Shown: positions 46,601 through 56,061 of the stretch, piece by piece | Layout of the letters: each line of letters begins with the position of its first letter | Position numbering within the stretch: position 1 is the first letter of the stretch | Assembly (NCBI RefSeq): GCF_000381925.1 | Contig: NZ_KB907307.1 | Coordinates: forward strand, 4,960,001-5,024,000 | Direction: 5' to 3' | Length of the DNA: 64,000 nucleotides | From: Nocardia sp. BMG111209 | GTDB taxonomy: Bacteria; Actinomycetota; Actinomycetes; Mycobacteriales; Mycobacteriaceae | The notes under the pieces: model-generated | Seen by the model: the letters and a program-made list of their open reading frames with translations, nothing else | What the model was told of the DNA's origin: nothing | Database searches by the model: none | Made by a program: the position numbers and the translations under genes

Positions 46601-47692
46601 GGCGACCAGTTGCAGGCCACGGCGCGCGGCCAGCCCGGTCTCCGGCGCGGTGAGGTCCAGCACGGTCACCGAATCGAGCCCGGATTCGCTGATCAGCCGC
46701 TCGTTGCCGCTGACGTAACCGTCGTCGATGACGACCACCACATGGATCCGGCCCTGTGTCGGTTGCGGATTGCGCATGAACCGGCCGCGTTCCAGCAGTT
46801 CGTCGGCGAGCGCGGTCTCCAGTTCGGCCAGCGACTGGTACATCATCCGGGCCGAACCCATACCGTCGCGCTGGCCGGCGTGCTGCAGATGCGGCAGCCA
46901 CTTCGCCCACGACCAGGCGGGCGAATCGGGATCGGCGCAGACCACGGCGACGGCGACATGATCGGGACCGTGAAATGCGGTGAGCTCCATCAACATCGAG
47001 CGCACCAGCATCTGCGCGTCCGCGGCCGGGCCGCCGATGTTGACGGCCGGGAACGCGCGCAGCGAGACGGCCGTCGGCAGATGGTGCACGACCGAATGCG
47101 TCCGGACGAACCGGCGCAGCGCCACCGTCGACACCGGTTCCAGATCCTCCAGCGGGCCGGTCTCCGGCCGGGCCAACTTGGTGGCCAGCCGATGACTGCC
47201 GACCCCGACCCGGACATGCCCGAAATCGGGATCGTTGGGCCGACGCTCCCACATCCGCCGGGTGCCGACCAGCCCCTGCAGATCGGCGGGCTCGGCATGA
47301 CTCCAGACCAGCATCGCCAGCTGCTTGACCCCGGTCCGCCGGACGTCGCGGCGGATCTGGTCCAGGTAGCGGAAGTAATCCTTGCGCTCCTCGTCGAGTT
47401 CCGAGGCGCTCTTACCGCCCCTGCCGTATCCGGCCATCATGCCGACCATCGACATGAGCATCATCAGCGGGAACATCATCATGTACGGGTTGGACAGCAG
47501 GCTGCGGCCCATCATGACGAACATCGCCATCATGCCGACCACGGCGACGACCATGACCACCGGCATGAGTTTCGTCAGCAGCGGACCGGAGACCGGCCGC
47601 GGTATCTCCGGCGGCGGCGTCAATCCGACCTCGCCGCCCGGTGCGCGCGGCGGCGCGATGCGCGGACGGCGAACGAAACCCTCGGTGGCCAT
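43664..47692 (-). CDS. eccC: Motor ATPase EccC of the second (ESX-1-like) locus
   Basis: 1,342 residues, unsplit. Met-rich membrane pair at about 40-85, then three FtsK/SpoIIIE domains with P-loops GATGSGKSE (about 481), GGPQSGKTT (about 836) and TDRESGKTT (about 1138); the third lacks the leading Gly, a degenerate site. It is a clear paralogue of the ESX-4-type EccC in this window. The start MATEGFVRR has GGGAGGG upstream; a longer frame 5' overlaps mycP. It follows mycP by 20 bases, so eccD-mycP-eccC form one minus-strand operon, an unusual order for ESX loci. Confidence 0.94.
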   Translation of the reverse strand: MATEGFVRRPRIAPPRAPGGEVGLTPPPEIPRPVSGPLLTKLMPVVMVVAVVGMMAMFVMMGRSLLSNPYMMMFPLMMLMSMVGMMAGYGRGGKSASELDEERKDYFRYLDQIRRDVRRTGVKQLAMLVWSHAEPADLQGLVGTRRMWERRPNDPDFGHVRVGVGSHRLATKLARPETGPLEDLEPVSTVALRRFVRTHSVVHHLPTAVSLRAFPAVNIGGPAADAQMLVRSMLMELTAFHGPDHVAVAVVCADPDSPAWSWAKWLPHLQHAGQRDGMGSARMMYQSLAELETALADELLERGRFMRNPQPTQGRIHVVVVIDDGYVSGNERLISESGLDSVTVLDLTAPETGLAARRGLQLVAAGGDVFAKSAAGVEKFATADTVTVAEAEAYARALARYRIATAAQIVSLGDNTTTTDPGLMALLKIPDAANIDPAKVWRPRVGRERLRVPIGVTPDGAPVEIDIKESAEWGMGPHGLCIGATGSGKSEFLRTLVLSLVTTHSPDQLNLILVDFKGGATFLGLDPLPHVAAVITNLEEEIALVDRMRDALAGEMNRRQELLRAAGNFANVTDYEKARATGVPLDPLPALFVIVDEFSELLSQKPDFADLFVMIGRLGRSLHVHLLLASQRLEENRMRGLEHHLSYRIGLRTFSANESRAVLGITDAYHLPAVPGSGYLKSDASDPLRFNATYVSGPYVAPRSVRQAAGQAVAEVPPRLFTAAPVEMPVIPEVPQFDPLDLPPAPADEGIPDTLLQVVVGQLVGHGRPAHEVWLPPLEDSPTVDMLLPDPDWRSPVNRHGQLWMPIGIIDKPYEQKRDVLTINLAGAEGHIAIVGGPQSGKTTVIRTIVTAAAATHSPEQVQFYCIDFGSGALSSLSGLPHVGSVARANDPDRIRRTIAEMTTLMKQRQERFSRWGIESINDFRSRRHAALVAGGGRILPEDPMAEDRFGDVFLVIDGWATVREEYEALEPQVNALAGGGLSLGIHVILAARRWGEIRPVIKDQIGTKIELRLGDPSDSEMDRRTAALVPVGRPGRGLTPQKLHMLIALPRLDSDMDPATLAEGASASKQALAELYPGLRAPEVRMLPHKAEREHVVALARSRGLELSPTRIAIGVGEAELQPLVLDFGADPHFMAFTDRESGKTTLLRNIAMGVVENSTPDQARIILVDYRRTMLGVVPEEFLAGYSTGSQTCANMIREICVYLSRRTPGSDITPQQLRERSWWTGPEIYIIVDDYDMVVTAGGGVNPLAPLVEYLPQARDIGLHFVLTRNIGGVSRALFDPVVGGMKNLSVDTLIGSGPRDEGKIIGDVRPEKLPPGRGILVSRSRGHEMVQIAYLPPL

Positions 47693-47712
47693 GAAACAGT
47701 CCCTCCCCGGCA

Positions 47713-49137
47713 CTACGAATCGAAATCGGGCAGCTCGTCGCCGATCCGCCTGCGCCGGTACGGAATCGCGATCAGCAAACCGATTCCGAGTGCGGCCAGG
47801 CACGCGATCGTACCGATCGTGGCGATGCGCCGCGGCAGCGCGGGCGGGCCCACCGGCTGCCCCGGCGGCGCGACCGCGTGCGGCTGGTCGACACCCGCCG
47901 CGGCCGGCTGATCCGGCAGTTGTGCGGTCAGCGCGGCCAACGGGTCGATCAGCCCGGCGCCGACCCGATCGTCGCGGCCCGGACCGGGTGCGTGCGCGGT
48001 GCGCGTGATCCGGTCCATCACCTGCTGTGCGGTCAGCTCCGGGAACCGGGCGCGGATCAGCGCGGCGAGCCCGGAGACGTACGGCGCGGCGAAACTCGTC
48101 CCCGCGTACAGCTGCGGCTTGTTCTCCGAATCCGGCAGCGCGTTCACCAGACCGCCGGCGCCGGGCTGGTTGTCCAGCGACACCACACCCTCCCCCACCG
48201 CGGCGACACTCACCCACGGTCCGTGCAGTGTGAACGACGACGGGCCGCCGTCCGGCGCCACCGACCCCACCGACAGCACATACGGGCTGAACCAGGCCGG
48301 GCTGGCCACGGTGGTCACCCCGTCCCAGCCGCCGATCTCGTTCTGATCCTTGCAGCGGCCCTCGCCACCGGCGTTACCGGCCGCCGCGACCACCACGGTG
48401 CCGCTGTCGTAGGCGTATTTCACCGCGGCCCCGAGCGCCGCGTCGGCGGTATCGGATCCCGCCGGGGTGCACGCCACCTGGGAAATATTGATCACTTTCG
48501 CGCCGAGGTCGACCGCGCGCACCACGGCCGCGGCCATGGTCAGCACATTGCCGTAGCCGTCGTCGTCGACATTGCCCGGCTGCCCGTTGCCGCCGCGATT
48601 CTTGGCCTGGAAGGCGGTGCTGGACTGCCGGATGCTGAGGATGTCGGCGTCCGGCGCCACCCCGGCGAAGGCGTCGTCGGGACTCGGCCGGGCGGCGATG
48701 ATGCCCGCCACGAAGGTGCCGTGGCCGTCACAATCGGCCAGGCCGTCCCCGCCCGCTTGCACATAGTCGCCGCCGGCCTGCACCGGCGGCAGCCGCGGAT
48801 GCGGCGTGACCCCGGTATCGATGATCGCCACCTTCACCCCGGCCCCCCGGCTGAACTGCCAGGCCGCGGGCAGATCGAGCACCCGCTGCGCGACCACCGG
48901 ATCCCGGGGTGGCGGCCCTTGCAGAAAAGGCCTGGCGCACACCCGTTCCGGCTCGGTCGGATCGGGCGGGCCGGGCTTGCCGCTGAGCGCCTGCGCGGCG
49001 CCGAGCGCACCCGGATCGATCACCGGCGGCACCACGGTCCGCAGCGGTTCGGCGCCGGCAGGCGACGGCCCGGCCGACATCAGCACGGCCGGCGTGACGA
49101 GACACAGCAGACACGTCCACGCGGCCCGGCGCCTCAT
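47713..49137 (-). CDS. mycP: Mycosin of the second ESX locus
   Basis: 474 residues. Signal peptide (1-30), S8 domain with Asp107 (IIDTGV), His139 (DGHGTF), oxyanion Asn in AAAGNAGG and Ser348 (AGTSFAAP), a Pro-rich linker, a membrane helix (about 440-460) and an RRRR stop-transfer tail. Its ATG overlaps the eccD stop (ATGA). Cysteines around the active domain (CARPF, CTPAG, CKDQ) are as in other mycosins. The role is complex stabilisation and substrate processing on the outer side of the membrane. Confidence 0.93.
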   Translation of the reverse strand: MRRRAAWTCLLCLVTPAVLMSAGPSPAGAEPLRTVVPPVIDPGALGAAQALSGKPGPPDPTEPERVCARPFLQGPPPRDPVVAQRVLDLPAAWQFSRGAGVKVAIIDTGVTPHPRLPPVQAGGDYVQAGGDGLADCDGHGTFVAGIIAARPSPDDAFAGVAPDADILSIRQSSTAFQAKNRGGNGQPGNVDDDGYGNVLTMAAAVVRAVDLGAKVINISQVACTPAGSDTADAALGAAVKYAYDSGTVVVAAAGNAGGEGRCKDQNEIGGWDGVTTVASPAWFSPYVLSVGSVAPDGGPSSFTLHGPWVSVAAVGEGVVSLDNQPGAGGLVNALPDSENKPQLYAGTSFAAPYVSGLAALIRARFPELTAQQVMDRITRTAHAPGPGRDDRVGAGLIDPLAALTAQLPDQPAAAGVDQPHAVAPPGQPVGPPALPRRIATIGTIACLAALGIGLLIAIPYRRRRIGDELPDFDS

Positions 49138-50609
49138 AGGTTCCGGGCCACCGTGTAGACGTCCATGACCCACATCACCAGCGGAACCACCAGCACGATG
49201 AGCAGATACTCCACGATCTCGTCGAACCGCCGCACCACCGGCGACACCTCGACATGCGGTCCGACGACACCGAATCCGATCACGGCGACCGCGAACAGCA
49301 ACAGCAGCCCCACCGAAACCGGCACCAGCCGCGAATCGTCCACGGCGAGTTGGATACTCAACCCGACGAATACCAGCGCGCCGCCGGAGATCAGCACGGC
49401 CGCCTGGGCCAGATCGGCGAAGGCGCGGCCGCGCAGGCACAGCACGATCGCGGTGACCAGAGCCAGCGCTGCACCCTGCCAATGACTCGCCCCGAACCGG
49501 CCCACCGAACCCAGCGCGCCGAGCCCGGCCAGCACGGCGCAGCCGAACAGCATGCCGGTCTGGAAGTGGTTGGCGATCCGGGCGCGCTGTCCGAGACCGG
49601 CCGCCGACGGCAGCACGGTCGCGCCGATCGCGCCGATGCCCTCGATCGTCGGCCGCGGTTCGTGATCGGCCGGATCGATCGCGCCACCGGCGGTCGGCAC
49701 GGGGGGCACCGGCAGCCGGGCCAGGCCCGCCGCCATGCGCGGCACCAGCGAAATCAACAGCAGCGCACCGACCAACAGGCCGGCGGCGATCTTCGGCAGG
49801 CCCGGATCCCACACCATCGACACCGCCGCGGCGATACCCGTGCAGGTCACCATCGTGACGACCGCGGCGACCACCGAGGGTCCGGTCCCGATCAGCCGAT
49901 AGCCGATCACGGCCAGCAACAGGGCGGCCGCCGAGCCGAGCAGCAGGTGCGGACTCCCCAGCGCACCCGGGACGAACAGCGCCGCGCCGCCGAAGATCGA
50001 CAGCAGCATGCACGCGGTGAGCACGGTCGCGGTCAGCTCGTCGCCGTAGCGGCGGGCCACGATCACGGCGGAAACCAGTGCGGCAACGGCGAATCCGGTG
50101 AGCAAGGACGGCACCACCCAGCGATCACCGGTGGCGCGTGAGGCGGCGGCCAGGCCCAGGGTGGCCAGCATCGCGACCACCGCCGCGATCAGACCGGTCC
50201 AGCGCGCGGCCCCGGCGGACCAGCCGCGGAACTCCTCGGCCGTCAGCCGCGCCACCGCGTCGATGACATCGTCGAACAGCGCGGGTGATTCCTTCGCCGC
50301 CACCGGCCGCAGCACCAGCAGTTCGCCGTCGTGGACGTCGGCCTCGCCGAGCGTCTGGCCGGGCGCGATCATGTTGCGGCCCAACCGGGCCAGCGTCCAG
50401 TGCTGTGGACGCGAAGGTACTCCCCCATCCTCCTGATCGGGCAATCGTGGATTGCGCGATTCGATCAACGCCACGAGGTCGCCGATGAAGGCGGCCACGG
50501 GCACGGTAGCCGGAAGCCCGACGTCGAGCTGGGTATCCCCCCCGATGACGGACACTCGGCACAATTCGGGTTCGGCGGCAGCGCGGCCACCGATCGACTG
50601 TGCTGTCAC
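49134..50609 (-). CDS. eccD: EccD of the second ESX locus
   Basis: 491 residues. Ubiquitin-like N terminus (CRVSVIGGDTQLDVGLPATV), then about eleven membrane segments from residue 135. GTG 50609 has AGGAG ten bases upstream and gives the correct N terminus; the frame continues 306 bases 5' into the divergent eccA gene, which is not plausible. Coupled to mycP by stop/start overlap. It is divergent from eccA over 152 bases. Confidence 0.92.
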   Translation of the reverse strand: MTAQSIGGRAAAEPELCRVSVIGGDTQLDVGLPATVPVAAFIGDLVALIESRNPRLPDQEDGGVPSRPQHWTLARLGRNMIAPGQTLGEADVHDGELLVLRPVAAKESPALFDDVIDAVARLTAEEFRGWSAGAARWTGLIAAVVAMLATLGLAAASRATGDRWVVPSLLTGFAVAALVSAVIVARRYGDELTATVLTACMLLSIFGGAALFVPGALGSPHLLLGSAAALLLAVIGYRLIGTGPSVVAAVVTMVTCTGIAAAVSMVWDPGLPKIAAGLLVGALLLISLVPRMAAGLARLPVPPVPTAGGAIDPADHEPRPTIEGIGAIGATVLPSAAGLGQRARIANHFQTGMLFGCAVLAGLGALGSVGRFGASHWQGAALALVTAIVLCLRGRAFADLAQAAVLISGGALVFVGLSIQLAVDDSRLVPVSVGLLLLFAVAVIGFGVVGPHVEVSPVVRRFDEIVEYLLIVLVVPLVMWVMDVYTVARNL

Positions 50610-50761
50610 GTGTCGATCTGCTCCTGTGAAGTCTCGGTTGCCCACGAGGGGCCGTCGTCCATAATGTATCGGAGAGCCGGTTTCGGCGCGACGGTACGAT
50701 CCGGGGTGGGAATCATGGGGCAAACTGTAAGCAGAACAGCCGAATTCGGGGTTCGGCGAAC

Positions 50762-52585
50762 ATGACCGACATTCGCCAGGCACAGCGTGCTTTCGATGCC
50801 GGCGTGCTGTCCCTGGGATTGAGCATCGACGGACAGGAATCGACCCGCGATCTCGAGTACGCGAAGCTCGCCTTTGCGCGTGCGACGGAATGGGATCCGA
50901 CGATGTGCGACGCATGGCTCGGCCGGGCCGCGGCCGGCGAGGTCACCCTCGATGTGCTCCACCACCTGCACAAGACGAGTACCGTCAGTTTGCATCGGGA
51001 ACAACGTCGATTGGGTTTGGCCCCAAGAGTTCTCGCGGGCCGATTCCTGCCCGGTCTCTACATCGACTATCCGCTGGCGAGTTTCACCGAGATCTGGCTC
51101 GCCTATGCGGCCCGAATGATTTCCGTGCGCGACTTCGACGAGGCCGAGCGCGTTCTCGACGAGCTGGCCGCGCTGCGCCGCGAACGCACCGACGATCCGG
51201 AACGCGAGATCGACGATCGCATAGCCGGTTACGTCCGCGGCGTGCTGCACTACACCACCCAGCGCTGGCCGGATGTGATGGCCGTACTCGCCGGATCCGC
51301 GCAGTGGGAGGACCCCTACCTGGCCGCAGGCGCACACGTCATGGTCGGCACGGCCTGCGCGCAGCTCGGGTTGTTCGGCGAGGCGATCCGGCGGATGGAA
51401 CAGGCCGAGGGCGGCCCGATTCCGGCCGCGCGCACGGCGGCGATGTTCTGCCGCGGCCTGTGCCTGCGCGAGACCGGCCACGCCGACGAGGCCCAGGCCC
51501 TGTTCGAGCAGGTGTATTCGCAGGCACCGGATTTCGCCGAGAACGCCGAGGCCATGCGGGACCGCACCTACCGGATCACGGTCACCGGCAAGGAGGTCAT
51601 CGAGGCCCGCACCGACCGCTGGGATCCGGCGTCGGCGCCCTCGTTGCAGGAAAAGGAGCAGGCCGACGCCCAGGATCGGGCGAAGAAGATCCTCGCCGAG
51701 GCGCGCGCCGAACTCGACCGGCAGATCGGTCTCACCGCGGTGAAAACCCAGGTGGCCAAGCTGCAGTCGAGTGCCCAGCTGGCGAAGATCCGCGCCGAGA
51801 AGGGCCTGGCCAGCGCCGCGCGCGGACAGCATCTGGCCTTCACCGGCCCGCCCGGCACCGGTAAGACCACCATCGCCCGGGTGGTCGCGAAGATCTACTG
51901 CGGCCTCGGAATCATCAAGACCGACAAGGTGATCGAGACCAAGCGCTCCGACTTCGTCGGCGAGCACCTGGGTTCCACCGCCATCAAGAGCGACAAGCTG
52001 ATCGACTCCGCGCTGGACGGCGTGCTGTTCATCGACGAGGCGTACACGCTGATCCAGCAGGGACTTTCCGGTGGCGACGCGTTCGGCCGGGAGGCCGTGG
52101 ACACCATCCTGGCCCGGATGGAGAACGACCGCGACCGGCTGGTCGTCATCATCGCCGGCTACGACGGCGAGATCGATCGGCTGCTCGCGGCCAACGACGG
52201 CCTGGCGTCTCGCTTCGCCAAGCGGCTGCAGTTCCCCTCCTACACCGCCGAGGAACTCGGCCGCATCGGCGAAGTCATTGCGCGCAGCCGTGATTCGGAA
52301 CTGTCCGAGGGCGCGCTGACCCAGCTGGTGGCCGCCTGCGAGCGGCTCTACCAGCTGGAGAGCACCGATCAGAGCGGGCAGCCGCGCCGCGGGGTCGACC
52401 TCGCCGGCAACGGCCGCTTCATCCGCAACCTGATCGAGGCGGCCGAGGAGGAACGCGAATTCCGGCTCGCCAACGACGATTCCCTGGACCTGAGCGCCGC
52501 CGACGCGTCCGTGCTCATGCGGATCGAGGCGCCGGACATGACGACCGCGCTCGACAACGTGCTCTCCTCGCTCGGCCTCGCCTAG
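50762..52585 (+). CDS. eccA: EccA, AAA+ ATPase of the second ESX locus
   Basis: 607 residues. N-terminal TPR-like helices (about 1-280), then a CbbX-type AAA+ domain with Walker A GPPGTGKTT (about 361-369), Walker B VLFIDEAYTL (about 419-428) and an arginine-finger region NDGLASRF. EccA is cytosolic and is thought to release EspG or other chaperones from PE/PPE substrates. ESX-4 loci lack it, so its presence sets this locus apart. The ATG lacks a strong ribosome site. It is followed after 29 bases by eccE. Confidence 0.94.
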   Translation: MTDIRQAQRAFDAGVLSLGLSIDGQESTRDLEYAKLAFARATEWDPTMCDAWLGRAAAGEVTLDVLHHLHKTSTVSLHREQRRLGLAPRVLAGRFLPGLYIDYPLASFTEIWLAYAARMISVRDFDEAERVLDELAALRRERTDDPEREIDDRIAGYVRGVLHYTTQRWPDVMAVLAGSAQWEDPYLAAGAHVMVGTACAQLGLFGEAIRRMEQAEGGPIPAARTAAMFCRGLCLRETGHADEAQALFEQVYSQAPDFAENAEAMRDRTYRITVTGKEVIEARTDRWDPASAPSLQEKEQADAQDRAKKILAEARAELDRQIGLTAVKTQVAKLQSSAQLAKIRAEKGLASAARGQHLAFTGPPGTGKTTIARVVAKIYCGLGIIKTDKVIETKRSDFVGEHLGSTAIKSDKLIDSALDGVLFIDEAYTLIQQGLSGGDAFGREAVDTILARMENDRDRLVVIIAGYDGEIDRLLAANDGLASRFAKRLQFPSYTAEELGRIGEVIARSRDSELSEGALTQLVAACERLYQLESTDQSGQPRRGVDLAGNGRFIRNLIEAAEEEREFRLANDDSLDLSAADASVLMRIEAPDMTTALDNVLSSLGLA

Positions 52586-52614
52586 CCCGACCGATCCGGC
52601 AGGACAACACCATC

Positions 52615-54360
52615 GTGACTTCATCCACGACCGCGCCCTCGGCCCGGCACGCCGCCGCACCCGCCGCGACGCTGCGGTCCGACGACCCCTGGCTGTTCCG
52701 CTATCTGCCACTGCACCTGGTCATTCCGGTCGCGCTGGTGGCGATCGCCGCCTCCCTGGTGACCGTGGCCCTGCACATCGCGTGGTGGGGCGTGGCCGCG
52801 GCCGCCGCGGTACCGGCGGTCGCCGGTCTGCTGATCGGCCGGCGGCTGGGCCGCTGGACCGCCTTCCGCTGGCGGCAGATGCGCCACCGCGACGCCGAGG
52901 AACCCACCCTGATCGACGCGCCGCTGCCCGAGGGCGGCAGCTACGGATTGCAGTGGGACGGAACCTCACTCACCACCATGCTGCGCATCGATCCGCCACC
53001 GGACACGCTGACCATGCTGCGCCGCGGCTCGCTGAGCACCGACCAGTTGCTGCCGCTGACCGAAATCGCGAGCTGCCTGCTGCAATTCGACATCGAACTG
53101 GACTCCATCGATGTCGTGAGCACCGGAACCCGCACCGCCAGCAACGAAGCCGTGCTGTCCGGGTACGCGGCCACCGTGGTGCCGCTGGCGCGGATGTACG
53201 ACGAGATCCTCGGGCCGCTGCCGGCCATCGCGCATCGCACGGTCTGGATCGTGCTGCGACTGGATCCGCTGGCCAACGCGAAGGCCGTGGGCAATCGCGG
53301 CGGCGGTTCCGACGGCGCACTGCGCACCGCCACCGCCGCCACCCGCCGCGTCGCCAACCGCCTCGCCGCCCGCGGGATCACCGCCTCGGTCCTGACCGCG
53401 AGCGAAATGAACAGCGCGCTACGCGAATTGACCCGCGGCATCCCGGTCGAGGAATACACCGAAACCGCGAAGTCGCTGGAGTTCAACGGCGTTCACCTGG
53501 TCAACTACCGCATCGACAGTGAGCTGATCAACGCTCGCGGCCTGGCCCGGGTGTGGGCCGTCCCCAGCCTGGCGACCACCGTGGCGGTCCGCCTCCGCCC
53601 GGCGGAACGGACACCCGGTGAAAGTTCGCGCACCCTCCTCGAAGTCGACGCGCGCGTGCGCTACGACCTGCCGCGGGTACCGGATCAGCCGCCGATCGAG
53701 GGCCTGCACGAACTGCCGCGCCGACAGTCCTGGGCCCTGCTGGACAGCCTGCCGCTCGGCGTGCGACCGGCGAGCATCGCCGGCTATCGCGGCCCGCTGG
53801 AGGCGCTGGAGGGCTTCGCGGTGCCCACCTCGGGCTGCGGGCAGCTCATCGGTGCCGACGAGACCGGCCGCGGAATCGCGGTGCCGCTCATCGGTTCCGG
53901 CTCGCGTCGCATCGATATCGTCGGCAGCCTGATGCTCGCGCAACAGGTGATCCTGCGGGCCATCGCGCTGGGCGCGGCCGCGGTCGTGTACACCAACCGT
54001 CCCGGCGCCTGGCAGGCGATGATCGCGGGCGTGGGCAACCAGCACGCGCTGTCGCTGGCCTCCTCGGTCACCCAGAGCCTGCGGCACAACACCGTTCCCG
54101 GCGGACGGCTGCCGCTGCCCGCCGCCACCCTGGTGGTGTTCGACGGCGTCACCGCCGCCGCCCCACCCGGCTCGGCGACGATTCTCACGCTGTATCCCGG
54201 TGTTTCGCCACAATGGCAGCCCAACGCCGACGTCACCATCCTGCAGCACCGCAACCCCACCAACATGATCACGGTGATCACCCCGTCGGCCACCGCCACC
54301 GCGCAACTGGTGACCACGCCGACCGAACAACGGTATTTCGCGGGCACGGCACAGCGCTGA
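52615..54360 (+). CDS. eccE: EccE of the second ESX locus
   Basis: 581 residues. Two membrane helices (about 32-75), then the cytosolic domain with family marks LLPLTEIASCL, ILGPLPAIAHRTVW and TSGCGQLIGADETGRG, shared with the ESX-4-type EccE above. GTG 52615 gives MTSSTTAPSARH. Operon eccA-eccE on the plus strand, ended by a bidirectional hairpin. The second half is Ala-rich and ends in VTTPTEQRYF. Confidence 0.9.
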   Translation: MTSSTTAPSARHAAAPAATLRSDDPWLFRYLPLHLVIPVALVAIAASLVTVALHIAWWGVAAAAAVPAVAGLLIGRRLGRWTAFRWRQMRHRDAEEPTLIDAPLPEGGSYGLQWDGTSLTTMLRIDPPPDTLTMLRRGSLSTDQLLPLTEIASCLLQFDIELDSIDVVSTGTRTASNEAVLSGYAATVVPLARMYDEILGPLPAIAHRTVWIVLRLDPLANAKAVGNRGGGSDGALRTATAATRRVANRLAARGITASVLTASEMNSALRELTRGIPVEEYTETAKSLEFNGVHLVNYRIDSELINARGLARVWAVPSLATTVAVRLRPAERTPGESSRTLLEVDARVRYDLPRVPDQPPIEGLHELPRRQSWALLDSLPLGVRPASIAGYRGPLEALEGFAVPTSGCGQLIGADETGRGIAVPLIGSGSRRIDIVGSLMLAQQVILRAIALGAAAVVYTNRPGAWQAMIAGVGNQHALSLASSVTQSLRHNTVPGGRLPLPAATLVVFDGVTAAAPPGSATILTLYPGVSPQWQPNADVTILQHRNPTNMITVITPSATATAQLVTTPTEQRYFAGTAQR

Positions 54361-54393
54361 CCGGCCGAGATCGTCATCCGCCCGGAAACCACC

Positions 54394-54423
54394 GCGGGAC
54401 AGCACCCGAAGATGCTGTCCCGC
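54394..54423. terminator. Bidirectional terminator between eccE and eccB
   Basis: Perfect 11-base arms GCGGGACAGCA (54394-54404) and TGCTGTCCCGC (54413-54423) with an 8-base loop, between convergent genes. Confidence 0.85.
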
Positions 54424-54444
54424 AGTACTTTCCGACGCTGTGAC

Positions 54445-55965
54445 TCAATGCTTGTCGTACAGCAGCACATCCCGGGTGACCAGCGCACTCTGCTTGTCCA
54501 GCATCGGGCCGGGCACCAGCTGACTCACGACCGCCCAGGGCGCCAGCCGCGGTGTCCGGCCCAGCCCCAGCACCTCCGCGGTCGCGACATCCGGGATGCC
54601 GTAGCGAATCCCGTTGTCGGACACATAGAACAGCCCGTCCCGGCGCACGCTGCCCGCCTCGGTCCCCGTGACCTGGATGAACTCACCGGTGGCCGGCGGC
54701 ACATACACACTGTCCGCGCGGCTGCCCCCGCCGTTGCCCGAGGCCAGATCCATCGGCGCGGCCGAATCCGGCAGCGGCAGACGGGTTCCGGTGAGCAGGG
54801 TGACACCCGCGCGATCGGCGGGCCCCTCCGCCGCATCCTTGCGCCCCGGCGCGGTACCCGGATCCTTCGACCAGGCCATGCAGGCGACCGGCGCGTCCTC
54901 GACCCGCACGATCTTCGGCACCTCGGCCGGGAAGTCGTCGACGGGCAGATCCCCCTTGGCGATTCGCATCCCGTCGAGCACATCCGGTGGCAGCTGCGGG
55001 ATATCGCTCATCCCGTGCGAGTCGGCATTGCGCAGCACCTGCGCGGTGAACGGCGAAATGTTCTGCACCCCATCGTCGAGCACGACGTACAGGTCGGACT
55101 TGTTCGCCTCGGCGGTGCCACCCACCCGCATGACGGTGCCCACCCGCATATTGCCCAACCGGCCCGGCCCCGGCTCGTCGGCGTGCGGAATCACCGGCGG
55201 CGTCAGCAGCGGCACCTCCGCCGCCGCACCGAGCAACCCCAGCGAGACCGGCCGCGGCGGCTGCGCCGCCAGATTCAACGTCCGCGCCATCACCGAATTC
55301 TGCGTATCCACCTGCGCGCGTTTACCGTCGTAGACCAGATACGTCTTGTCCCCACTGCGCACCAGCAACGCGGCATCCCGATCCGCCGCCCGCACCCGGG
55401 AACTCAGATCGAGTTTCCCCACCACCGCGGTGGTCTGCACACCGCCGGCGGGCCCCGCCGCACCCGTCCGGCCGGTACGCACGGTATCGCAGAGCGTCCA
55501 ATTCGAATGGTCACCCTGACCGGAACCCAGCAGCGCGGCCGGCGCACCCGGAATACCCTGCAACGGCCCGCGCGGAACATTGTTGAGCTTGGCGTCCTTC
55601 ACCGATTTCGGGGCCTCGTTGCTCCCGGTGATCAACCGCGCCGAGGCCAGATTCAGCACCGGATGCAACGTCATCCTGCTCGCGTCGTTCTGATCCCGAT
55701 CGACGATGTACAGCGCACCACTGTCCTTGCCCATCACGATCTTCGCCTTGTCCCCGATCGTGCCCTGCGGACGAATGAACGCCAGAATCGAGCACCCCGC
55801 CACCAGCAGCACGGCGAGCACCGCACCGACGATCAACGACCGCAACTGCGACCGCATCGGATCGTGCAACATCCGGATATCGCGGCGGACCATCGCGTGA
55901 TCCAGCCGGCGCAGCAGAAAGCGATACCCGTTGACCTGGGCGCGGGTGCTCAGTTGAGCCGGCAT
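54445..55965 (-). CDS. eccB: EccB of the second ESX locus
   Basis: 506 residues. RAQVNGYRFLLRRLDHAMVR start, one membrane helix at about 43-63, then the periplasmic R-repeat domain with the Cys pair (CDTVR, CMAWSK). The ATG at 55965 has GGAG six bases upstream. It lies at the end of a minus-strand operon, after the two WXG100 genes and a hairpin at 56002-56039 that could limit read-through into it. The C-terminal tail is short (DVLLYDKH). Confidence 0.93.
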   Translation of the reverse strand: MPAQLSTRAQVNGYRFLLRRLDHAMVRRDIRMLHDPMRSQLRSLIVGAVLAVLLVAGCSILAFIRPQGTIGDKAKIVMGKDSGALYIVDRDQNDASRMTLHPVLNLASARLITGSNEAPKSVKDAKLNNVPRGPLQGIPGAPAALLGSGQGDHSNWTLCDTVRTGRTGAAGPAGGVQTTAVVGKLDLSSRVRAADRDAALLVRSGDKTYLVYDGKRAQVDTQNSVMARTLNLAAQPPRPVSLGLLGAAAEVPLLTPPVIPHADEPGPGRLGNMRVGTVMRVGGTAEANKSDLYVVLDDGVQNISPFTAQVLRNADSHGMSDIPQLPPDVLDGMRIAKGDLPVDDFPAEVPKIVRVEDAPVACMAWSKDPGTAPGRKDAAEGPADRAGVTLLTGTRLPLPDSAAPMDLASGNGGGSRADSVYVPPATGEFIQVTGTEAGSVRRDGLFYVSDNGIRYGIPDVATAEVLGLGRTPRLAPWAVVSQLVPGPMLDKQSALVTRDVLLYDKH

Positions 55966-56001
55966 GGCAACTCCGTCACTGTTGGTCGGCCTGGCACAGT
56001 C

Positions 56002-56039
56002 GCGCACCCCCTCGGGAAGACGACTCCGAAGGGGTGCGC
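56002..56039 (-). terminator. Hairpin between the esx pair and eccB (possible attenuator)
   Basis: 14-base arms with one mismatch (56002-56015 with 56026-56039) and a 10-base loop. No T run follows, but the stem is very GC-rich. Partial termination here would give more Esx than EccB. Confidence 0.6.
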
Positions 56040-56061
56040 GGGGATGAGACGCGGCGGGGGG

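Noticed and set aside
47713..50013. 766-codon version of the mycosin
   Set aside because: The N-terminal 290 residues are an out-of-frame reading of eccD; ATG 49137 with a signal peptide and stop overlap is the real start.
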